NCBI RefSeq assembly: GCF_016920785.2
Contig: NW_024609951.1
Span: 1,736,001-1,800,000 of the forward strand
Reading direction: 5' to 3'
Length of the DNA: 64,000 nucleotides
Source: Ixodes scapularis
Taxonomy: Eukaryota; Arthropoda; Arachnida; Ixodida; Ixodidae
This document shows, one piece after another, positions 23,960-33,579 of the stretch (position 1 is its first letter; the number at the start of each line of letters is the position of its first letter). Position numbers and translations under genes: made by a program. Under the pieces are notes generated by a model. The model was not told where the DNA came from. It did not search any database and worked only from the letters and a program-made list of their open reading frames with translations.

Positions 23960-24710
23960 GGGTGGTTTCATCTCAAATCGTGCAGGCAAAAAGGGTCGAA
24001 TTTTTAATTTCGATGAAAAAAATATATGTTATGGCGCCGTTTTTAAAAACGCAGTCGCCGCAGACCGCAAGTTCGTCGGATTTTTTGTTCGCGACTTATG
24101 AATTTTTAAAGAGGCCGCGGCGAAAAGCAGTGTTTTTCACACCCGTCGTGGGTCGGATGTTTCGCTTGATCTCCCGCCGTGGATGTTCAGTCCACATTAT
24201 ATTATCTTTTTTAAAGCACTCTGTGGACACATTTAAAAGGCTCCAATACCATAAAATAATTTTAGGCGTTTTGCTTTTTTTCTGTAAAAATGTCAAAAAC
24301 GCCCCCTCGGTCAATTGTTGACGAACTTTGACAATTAATTACTGGCGATCTACTTGGGTTACATCAATACTTTTTATGTCCACGGAGAGCCCAAAACACG
24401 TTCTTTATATGTATTATAAAATAACTTGGCTGTATAAAATATTCTTTGCGGTACGTTTACGTTAATGTTATGTGAAAACCAAAAAGTACCATTTTTGATA
24501 TTGATTTTCTCAAAAAACCCATTTTTTATTTTTTTTATTTTTTGTTAAAATGTAGATGTGATAGTTTTCTATGCGAAAATCAAGTCTAGAAAGTGTATAT
24601 TTTGTTTGTATGTTTTATATTTAGGCCTCAATATCGGAAAAAAACGTCTTTGTTTTGCAAGACCCAAGTCAGACATTCCGACCCATGCGTCTCTATGAAT
24701 TGTGAAAAAG
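23960..24710 (+). repeat. Left terminal inverted repeat, element copy 2
   Basis: Pairs with about 26800-27557. The two TIRs of this copy look more alike to each other than those of copy 1, which suggests a younger insertion. Confidence 0.8.
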
Positions 24711-26799
24711 TTTTCTTGAATTTTCTTCTGCATTTTGTAATCAATTATAAACGAATTTTGTGGTATTGAATATTTATGTATGTTTTGATAAGAGCGGGAA
24801 CCACGAGATACATATCTAACCAAATCAGCAGGCCTAGTAGACTTTGAATAACCAAAAGGCACAGACGTTGTATTGTTTCGATTTATAAACCTTTCTCAGT
24901 AAACTAGCACGACTAGCTAATAGCTGTAGTATTACTGAGACAAAGAAAGTCACCACATCCGTCGATATGTTATATACAATTCTTTCCGAAACCAAACACT
25001 GGGGGTTTGTTCACCGCACATCGCACAGGTCACCAGGGAATGTCCTTTCACTTCCGTAATACACAAAAGTGGTGACACAGAAACGGTCCGCAACACACAG
25101 AGAGTGTGTCATGGAGAGGGGTAGGAAATAAAAATAAATAAATAGGAATTAAATTGCCCAACTGCGATCTTAACGAAAATTGCGTTAAAAAAATAAAGTA
25201 TTTAGGTTGGAGTGGTGGCAAGACGATAGGTCCACGCCTGGTGGAGAGTCAGACAAAGAAGTCAACGGCACGTAAAGGTAAAACAAAAAAAAAAATCAAT
25301 AATTTAATAAAGACGGGAAAACTCAGCCGCACATGGCAAGAAGATAAACCAACTCCTCCGGGCATTCCCTAAATGGGACGCAACCAAATGCGTGCGAACA
25401 CGCTCTCTACATCACCGCCTAGGCCGCTACGCCATGACAAAATAAACCCAACAACTGAACAGTGCTAACAAACAGTTAGTAAGAAAACATTGAAAAAAAA
25501 AACGTTCAAAAACGCACCCGAGAAACTAAGTTCAGCGGGGCGAAGAAACACACACGAGTCGGTCCCACGACACTGAAGTCTGGCAGGAGGACGGCGTCCA
25601 GATGATGCTCGAATCTGTTTTTCCCTCTGTTACGCACATCCACGACGGCTGTGAGGAACAGTGGCTGTGCGAAAGAAAGTGAAGAATAGATTCGAGCAGG
25701 CGATGCGCGAGAAGGTAACCGAGACTATGCCTGAAGCTTCATATCGGGAGAGGAGCTTTCGAGGTAGTTTCTGCAGTTACTCAAACTTTCTCTTTCCCCA
25801 TCCCTTTTTCAAAAGAGCACGTCAGCCGGCGCTGACTTTTCATCTCGGGAGAAGCCCACTCTTCACAAACGGTTATAATTGACAAGGAGGCTGACTTCGA
25901 CCCAACTAGTCTCCGGGCAAAATACAAACACAAGTATATTTACCAACACGCTCGTTTTAATGTCAGTCTCCGGGCTTTGCTGTTTCCAAAAGAGATAGCC
26001 CTTTATAAGGACAGAATGAGCGGGTTGGTGGGGATAATTAAACTTAAACAGCCCCTTCTCGTTTTCTTCCTCAAGTTTAATAGATAACCCTTCGGTGCTA
26101 TCGGATCTCCCCGGAGAGAGAGAGACAGCACGACCGTTTCAAGGTAAGGATAGGGCGCTCGAAGCTGGGGCAAACAGGCGGTATCGTTTCACGCATGCAC
26201 GGATGGCTGGTTTCAAATTTCCCCACATCCCTAACGAAACCGGCCCATCTTCGTGGGTGCGTCTGTGGGATTTCTGTCCCGCGCCGCCGGTTTTAGCGCG
26301 CACGCGGCGTTGTTTTGGCTGGCAGAACAGTTGTTGACCGTCGATATTGTAAGGCCATGGTGTCCTCATCCTTTCAGGCAACGATTCCTTTGTTTTCCCT
26401 TGTGCAATACTCTGACTGACTCCTCCTGGGTGGCTGTCACTGTTCGCCGCGTCAACGACACAATCGTACCATTTTACTCCTCGTGACACAGGGTGCGCTG
26501 CTCGCTTTACTGTCACGGGCCGTCCCATCTAACACAACGAGCGCGAAAGGTCGTGGTCATCTGCTGGCTCCGAAAGGGCGGGACGTTCATGCAGGCCAAT
26601 GAGGGCCCCGAATCAATACGACGTCTGCCGACTCCTACACGTTAAAAATTTACGACACCTGCTGGTCTGTTAAGAAGTGTTGCTTTCTCTTTTTGGAACT
26701 CCTCCCAATGTAGCTTGCCGCCTATAATAAAATTTAAATAATCAATAAATATAACAGGGTGGAAATACTGTATTTCATTTTTATGTGGGAACGTTGAAA

Positions 26800-27557
26800 A
26801 AAATAAAAGAAACTATTTCCAAGCTTGTGAAGACGCGCAATTCGTAAGTCCATTTCGTGCCGCAAAAACATGTTTTTGTACGATATTGATGCTTAAATAT
26901 AAAACATACAAACAAAATATACACTTTCTAGACTTGATTTTCGCATAGAAAACTATCACATCTACATTTTAACAAAAAATAAAAAAAATTAAAAATGGGT
27001 TTTTTGAGAAAATCAATTTCAAAAATGGTACTTTTTGGTTTTCACATAACATTAACGTAAACGTACCGCAAAGAATATTTTATACAGCCAAGTTATTTTA
27101 TAATACATATAAAGAACGTGTTTTGGGCTCTCCGTGGACATAAAAAGTATTGATGTAACCCAAGTAGATCGCCAGTAATTAATTGTCAAAGTTCGTCAAC
27201 AATTGACCAAGGGGGCGTTTTTGACATTTTTACAGAAAAAAAGCAAAACGCCTAAAATTATTTTATGGTATTGGAGCTTTTTAAATGTGTCCACAGAGTG
27301 CTTTAAAAAAGATAATATAATGTGGACTGAAAATCCACGGCGGGAGATCAAGCGAAACATCCGACCCACGACGGGTGTGAAAAACACTGCTTTTCGCCGC
27401 GGCCTCTTTAAAAATTCATAAGTCGCGAACAAAAAATCCGACGAACTTGCGGTCTGCGGCGACTGCGTTTTTAAAAACGGCGCCATAACATATATTTTTT
27501 TCATCGAAATTAAAAATTCGACCCTTTTTGCCTGCACGATTTGAGATGAAACCACCC
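26800..27557 (-). repeat. Right terminal inverted repeat, element copy 2
   Basis: Reverse complement of 23960 onward, ending at 27557 next to a short TA repeat. Confidence 0.8.
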
Positions 27558-27620
27558 ATATATATATATATGTATATAGGTGAGGCAGAGTAGCTTGAGA
27601 ACAATGAACCGGGAAAATGT

Positions 27621-28038
27621 AATAAGTCAGAGATCCGTACTTGCGGAGTTGCTATGCTAGGAGTTAATTGCATGTATTACGACAGTTTCGCCGAGGGGCT
27701 CGGCTTCGTCAGGAGATGGTATACAGCTCCTTTTGGCGGACTAGTTGGCTCATGATTTCTAGAAATAAATGAACTGCGTAAAGGACGAGGACAGAGGTAG
27801 AAACGAGTACGACACGCGGAACTGCGCTCCGTGTGTCGTACTCGTTTCTACCTCTGTCCTCGTCCTTTACGCAGTTCATTTATTTCTACAAAAGATGGTA
27901 TACAGGCTCGGCTACGTCAGGAGATGGCATACATGTATACCATCTCCTGACGAAGCCGAGCCTCTCGGCGAAACTGTCGTAATACATACAATAAACTTCT
28001 AGCATAGCAACTCCGCAAGTACGGATCTCTGACTTATT
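27621..28038. repeat. Three nested perfect inverted repeats, Penelope-like terminal motif
   Basis: Outer stem 27621-27660 pairs with 27999-28038 (40 bp, exact). Middle stem 27672-27724 pairs with 27935-27987 (53 bp, at most a mismatch or two). Inner stem 27760-27815 pairs with 27833-27888 (56 bp, exact). The middle stem contains CTGACGAAGCCGAG and CTCGGCGAAAC, an order that resembles a hammerhead-ribozyme core (CUGANGA, stem, GAAAC) as reported for Penelope-like elements. The inner stem resembles Penelope 3' sequences of ticks as I recall them. There is no ORF. Confidence 0.75.
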
Positions 28039-28041
28039 ATA

Positions 28042-28076
<35 letters not shown>

Positions 28077-28292
28077 TCGCTGATAAGTAGTTTTAGAGTG
28101 CAGCTCTTAGGCGCCCGTTTCCAGGTTCAGCGGCGTCGCCGTCGCCGTCGGCGTCGGCGTAACCGCGCGTTGCAAGCAACTCAGGTTGCATGCAATCTGA
28201 GTTGCATTCAACCTGAGAGCATGCAACCTGTGGGTCACGTAACCTGGGAAGTCACGTGACCTGAGGGGGTCACGTGACCCCTCACAAGGTAT

Positions 28293-28800
28293 TGTGAAAG
28301 GCTACAACACACCCGTACCACGTTTACGAAAGCGGCGCGTGCCCCTGGCTCACGTGGACCAAAGCACGCTCTCGCACCGACCGGCGGCTCGTGCGGGAGC
28401 TTTAGAGAACTCGGCTCTCGAGGCAACCTTTGTACAAGCAGGTTGTCCGTGTCTGCGTGTGCGTGTGGGTGACTTTTCAGCGAGTGAGCCACTACGCCGA
28501 GAGACCCGCCACGAACTTCTTCGGCATTGGCTGGCCGTTGGCACACGAACTTCTTCGGCATTGGCTGGCTGCTGGCAAACGAACTTCTTCCGCATTGGCT
28601 GCCGAGGACCACATAGGCCCCTGCGATTGGACTAGCCAGTGGACGGCGAGATGGCGAGGCGGATATATAAAGGTAGGACCCCCGTGAAGTTGTTGTACGA
28701 ACACCGAAACGATGTTGTAATTAATGTGAGTATAGAGTGTTCTGTTTTGCTGAGTCTGTCGCCTCCCGGCTCCTCGATCCTGTCTCCTACCCGGCACAAT
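28293..28800 (+). promoter_or_regulatory. Promoter-like, possibly LTR-derived segment
   Basis: This segment interrupts the CACGTGACC array. Three ATTGGCTG (inverted CCAAT) boxes in a tandem repeat and a further ATTGG at 28625 precede a TATATAAAGG box at about 28664, the layout of an RNA polymerase II promoter. It starts TGTGAAAGG and near its end reads CCCGGCACA, then TGTGGCGTCGCCGGGCTGGG, which looks like an LTR end followed by a primer-binding site or leader. I see no partner LTR, so the LTR reading is tentative. Confidence 0.45.
28503..28605. repeat. Tandem 46-bp repeat carrying CCAAT boxes
   Basis: Three near-identical units each contain CGAACTTCTTCGGCATTGGC (third unit CCGCATTGGC). Each carries one ATTGG. 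Confidence 0.85.
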
Positions 28801-29167
28801 GTGGCGTCGCCGGGCTGGGAGCCTTCGTCGGAACCCTCAATCACGAGAAAGGTCTCCCCCAGGACACCCCAAGGTCACGTGACCCCTCCAGGTCACGTGA
28901 CCCCTCACCAGGTCACCTCAAGGTCACGTGACCCCTCACAAGGTCACCTCAAGGTCACGTGACTCCCTAAGGTCACGTGGCCCCCCTCCGAAGTCACGCG
29001 ACACCCCCCCCCCCCCTCCCGAGGTCACGTGATCCCCTTTCTCCGATGTCAGGTGACCCCCCGGAGCATATTAAAGAATGAGGGGTGGAGGAGGAGAGGG
29101 AGGGGGAGGAGGGGTCTTTTCTACCCTCAGTACCCTTCCCTCCTCCTCCTCAAGAGCTGCGCTCTAA

Positions 29168-31058
29168 TTCGGCATTACAGGGAGTTGTAAACTGCTTTCA
29201 CTTTTTTTTTCCTTTTTTGTGTGAAAAACACTGATTTTCATTTTAGGGGCGGGGGAATTAAGTTCAACTTTACTAGTCAGTCTTAGTTGAATCTACTCCA
29301 AAATCACAATTTGGCCGGTTTTATGCGCTGTACTTCCAACTGAAAATTTCGCCGGACGCCATGTTAATGAAAATTCTCTCCCTTTTTCCTTGCGTTGCGA
29401 CAGGACTTTTTAGCTCGCCCGAGTTCTTTCGCGCCGTGATCGACTGTGCCAGCCTATCCAGTAGGGAGCATTAAAAGGCACCAGTTTGTGGTCCATTGTT
29501 AAGCCCACTCGTCCTTCTTCGGACTACAATTGAGCCAGCGATTGTGAAATCAACACGTAACTAAGAAAGAATGATCCCAGTAGATGCCGCCGCAACTCCG
29601 AAAGGGGAAAACAAAAGTGTAAGCCTGAGCTTAAGCGGCCAAAATACATTCACCGGCGTGCACTTACTGAGTCCTGTCATCAATGGAGGAACATGTCGTT
29701 CTTGAGCGTTTCACCAACACCAAAAACGACACCAATATCTAATCGTATGGATTAAAATGATTTGGGAAAGTAGGAAGACTTCTATGGATATCGCGGTATG
29801 CAGAATACCAAAAGGGAATCAGCGTTTCTTTGAAGTTCAAACCTCCCTATAGCGCTTCTTTGGGCAGCATTAACAAAAAAATGCAATCCGGCCCTAATTT
29901 GCTTACCCCTAATACAGCGAGAAAGTTTACTCAACGTTAGCGCTCGTTTACCATTGTTGTGCGAGTTACTGAAAGTACAAGGATCAGGATGGCGTGACTT
30001 GGTAGTTCGCCAAAACTTAACGCGTACTGATATTCGTTACCGTCCTGCAAAAGTATCCAAATACCGTGACCGTTACGTCCAAGAACTACCGATCGTTACT
30101 TTTGTGCTCATATAAAACGTTTGTGTTTGGCACCGATAAGTCGCGGTTTGGAAATTTGCCATCCTAGTTTTAAAGACAGTAAGGTGATCCTAACGAAATT
30201 ACTTTACTCGTTAGTCATTTCTGAACTCACGTGTACATTAGTATGTCTCTAAAAATCTAACGCGTTACCAGTAACGTCGTTTCATGTGAAAGGCTTCACC
30301 TCCGGCGCTCTCTTTTAGCGCTATTTTGGCGCGAATGCGCTGTTGTTGCAAAGCTGAGTGGTTTCGCTAAAGAGTAGCACCAAATACGATATAGCTTCCC
30401 CAATACTAGAAACTCTGCCGAAAACCTATGGGAGCGGCGGCGAACGTGACAGTGCCGCCTCTAGCGGACTCGGAGTCTACGGAAGCAGACGACGCAATGT
30501 AAAAGTATAGGCTTCGCGACGTCCTCGAGCTTTGCGTTCCCCGTTTCGTCTTCCAAACACCAGAAACAATTCATTACGGTCAGTCCGCTTGAAAGCGGAA
30601 TCCACTCATCGCAACTGCAACGTCAAGCAAATAACAACGGGCGCAAAAACAAAGATAAGGTCTCAAACTCCACTCAAGAGGATAGCACGCGTTTGAAGTG
30701 CATCTGGGAAGCGGAAAAAAGGCGTTTAGCTACTCGAATGGGTGATTACTAAAACGTGCGCAAGTATTGCCAGAGCAAGCGCACCAGCCCCTGCAGCATT
30801 TCAAAAACAAAAACCAACGAGAAAAATGACCGTGCAAACACTTTGCGAACTGTGCAGAAAAGATGGGGTCCCCAGCCCAGCCGAAAATAAAAAGAAATGG
30901 GGAACAGTCGTGAACAATGGCGAATAAAACAAAAAAAAATTAACAGACGATACAAAGATACAAATCACACAGCAAAGATCTGCTTCAACGACGACGATCG
31001 CACGGAGCGTCGGTAGGAGCAATGAAAATTAGCAGGTGGTGCTCGTCGTTGGTGTTGA
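29168..31058. other. Unassigned DNA with hAT-like remnant
   Basis: No gene supported. Between about 30020 and 30290 there are many GTTAC/GTAAC-type motifs resembling hAT subterminal sequence, without clear ends. A 61-codon frame at 30742-30927 is unrecognised. Confidence 0.35.
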
Positions 31059-31059
31059 C

Positions 31060-31800
31060 CCATACAAAAATGAGCTATGGACGTCTATAGAAAATCCTAT
31101 GGAGAGCTATCACCTTCTATGGCCCTCTATGGTCAGCCATTAGAAACCATAAAACACGCTATAGCCACCTATAGGAAAATGTATGTCTTCAAAGCTTTAG
31201 AATCTCGACCATTCCGATTTCTATACCTGGCTATAGAATAATTTATGACTACGCAGCTATAGACTCGCGACTATTCAATATTCTTTAGCGAGCTATAGAA
31301 ATATGTATGTCCTTGATGCTATAGATTCGCCACTATTGAATGTGCTTTAGCCGGCTATAGAGTGGTGTACGTCCCTAAATCTATAGAATCGCGACCATTG
31401 AATTTTCTTTAGCCTACTCTATAGCGTTTTATGTCACCAAAGCTATAGGCCTTTGACCTTTCAATGTTCTTTAGCCGGCTATAGAGTGGTGTATGTCCTT
31501 AAGTCTACAGACTCGCGACCATCGAACTTTCTTTAGCCGTCTCTATAGTGTTTTATGTCACCAAAGCTATAGGCCTCCGACCATTCAATGTGCTTTAGCC
31601 GACTATAGAGTGGTGTATGTCCCTAAATCTATAGAATCGCGACCATTGAATTCTCTTTAGCCGACTCAAAAGTGTTCTATGTCACCAATGCTATAGCCTC
31701 CGACCTTACAATGTACTTTAGCCGGCTATAGAGGGATGTATATCTCCCGAGCTATAGACTCGCGACCATCCAATTTTTTTAGTCGGCTCACTGGTTTGCT
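31060..31800. repeat. 62-bp CTATAG satellite with 124-bp higher-order pattern
   Basis: CTTTAG recurs about every 60-64 bp from 31283 to 31777, with GGCTATAG after it. Adjacent units alternate between a form with GTGGTGTATGTCCC and one with GTGTTTTATGTCACC, giving a 124-bp dimer. Before 31283 the units are more degenerate. Confidence 0.85.
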
Positions 31801-32149
31801 TAGGCTATAGGCCCGCGACCCTCTTTTTTTTTTTACTGCAGATGTTTGAAAGGGGAAGAGAGTCATTCATGCGCTCGATCGGGGCGAGAATTTTCTTCAG
31901 CCAGGTTAACGGGGCGTACGTCGCCGAGGTTATACGCCCGCGATCACAAAAGCGTCCTTAGCTGCCTATAGGACTATTGCAGTTTTGCCGTCTGCTTTCC
32001 CTGCGCATTGCCTTATTTCGGCGTTGACGTCATCTCAATCTTCCGTTTTTTAGCTCTAATTATCTGTCGTTTCCAGTGTATTTTGTAAGTATATGTATTT
32101 CGTAGCGCGCCTTCTACGTTGTCCGTGTCCCTGCCATGTTTGTATTTCT

Positions 32150-33180
32150 TTCTGCCTGCTGTGTTAAATATATTTAATGTTTTTTTTTTTGTGTATATTT
32201 CGTCGTTCTCGACGCGGCGTCAAGAACGCTGCTTACGCCACTACAGAGGTAAGCTTTACTCTTGTCACGACGGTTTATCGCGCTATAAAGCCGTCTATTG
32301 GACTCGTATAAAGTCTCGAGAGGGCGATTTTGAATGCCGGTGCACATGTCATCGGTGTAGGCAGAGCAACGACGTAGCAATCGCGACGCGAGTGCTGACT
32401 GCGCCTCGATCTGGCCGGCCGCGCTCGCTCTGTGGAAATGTAAGCTTGGGACTCTCGAGCACCGTTACCTTACTGAAGATGCAAGACACTACTTGGTCGT
32501 CGCGAATCCTTTGCCCTTCGAATGGCTTCGAAGCCGTTCCAGCGCCCGGCGTATACCCTACGCAGCGTCCTCCAACAACCGTTCGCACAGCATCGGAACC
32601 CTCCGTCTGCGAGCGCCGGCGGTTCGCCGTCGCGGGGATTATGTTCGCGGGAGTTCATGTTCGCGGTGTTTCATGTTCACCGCAGGAGTTTATAAAATGC
32701 TTCCATTCAAGTCGCAACGATAAATCGTCGGCGCTCGCAGACTGCCAGTAGGCTCTAGAAAGGTTGCGATGCTGCGCGGGCGGTCGCTGACAGGCGCTGC
32801 TGCCTAGGGTACGCCGAGCACTAGAACGTTTTCACCGGCGTTCGCAGGACAAAGAATCTCAACGACAAAGCAGCGCCCTGAATCATCAGCAAGTTAACAC
32901 TGCTCGAGAGTCCCACGCTCGAGAGTCATACGCAGTCGTCTCTCATTTCGCGATTGCTGCGTCGTTGCTTTGACTAAACAATTCACAGTTCTCTCGAGAC
33001 TTCATGAGCGTTAAATCGACGCGCCTATAGCGCGATAGGGTGTCGTGACAACAAAAAAGCTTACCCCGGCAGGGGCGTAAGCAGCGGTGCAATGTCCGTC
33101 AACGCCCATGTCGAGAACGGCGAAATATACAAAAATAACAGCCGAAAAACAAAAATTAATATCATTAGGCACGCGCTACC
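32150..33180. repeat. Foldback unit of about 1 kb inside the CTATAG element
   Basis: 32180-32530 and about 32800-33140 are imperfect inverted copies: GTATATTTCG, GTTCTCGAC, GCTGCTTACGCC, GGTAAGCTT, TGTCACGAC, ATCGCGCTATA and GGGACTCTCGAG recur in mirrored order. The 210-codon frame at 32119-32751 runs through one arm and shows no known domain, so I do not call it a gene. Confidence 0.75.
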
Positions 33181-33504
33181 CTAGGTGCGTCCTATTATCT
33201 TTCTGTTCTGCGAATTCAACAAATCAGCAAGCGCTGTGGCTAATTTTTCTTCTTTTTCTTTAAATTATGAGACATTAAACTCATTGGAGCTTCTTGGAGC
33301 ACACATCCCCACCATGAGTCATCATGGTGCTCAGAGATTGTAATTGATGGCAGTGATATAGACTGAACTCACGGATGAAAAACGTATTACGGCACAAATT
33401 TCTTAAACCACACAATCATAGATGCCACAACGATGCAAAGATTCCCAAAATTGACGTTTAAAAATGCGAACCTAACAGTGTACACATAATTCAAAAGTGC
33501 TTGG

Positions 33505-33560
<56 letters not shown>

Positions 33561-33578
33561 TTATTTATTTATTTATTT
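33505..33578. repeat. A-run, (TA)n and (TTTA)n microsatellite
   Basis: An A run is followed by TA repeats and then TTTA repeats, in direct succession. Confidence 0.95.
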
Positions 33579-33579
33579 G

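Larger units (their letters stand above)
23960..27557. mobile_element. 3.6-kb long-TIR element nested in (TA)n, copy 2
   Basis: Same termini (GGGTGGTTTCATCTC), length (3598 bp) and orientation as copy 1, and collinear throughout with scattered substitutions and small indels. Flanks are TA repeats, but the sequence beyond them differs from copy 1, which argues for separate insertions rather than a segmental duplication. Both TIRs keep the 119-codon frame (23962-24321 plus, 27196-27555 minus). No transposase was recognised. Confidence 0.9.
28251..29035. repeat. Array of GTCACGTGAC palindromes
   Basis: Six exact GTCACGTGAC sites (28251, 28269, 28874, 28892, 28923 and 28954) plus degenerate copies, most inside an AGGTCACGTGACCCCTC repeat unit. 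GTCACGTGAC is the CLEAR-type E-box bound by TFEB/MITF-like and USF-like factors in animals. Confidence 0.85.
28093..29167. mobile_element. GC-rich repeat family B, copy 1, with CACGTG array
   Basis: It begins TTAGAGTGCAGCTCTT at 28093 and ends with the reverse complement of TTAGAGCGCAGCTCTT at 29167. Near the left end comes a GGCGTCGCC-type block, then CACGTGACC repeats, an inserted promoter-like segment, more CACGTGACC repeats and a GGAGGAGG tract before the right end. The same ends and order occur at 50445-50971. No transposase was found. Superfamily unknown; the target duplication may be only two or three T. Confidence 0.65.

Noticed and set aside
32119..32751. 210-codon frame as a gene
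   Set aside because: It runs through one arm of an imperfect inverted repeat, has no recognisable domain and low-complexity N-terminal sequence.
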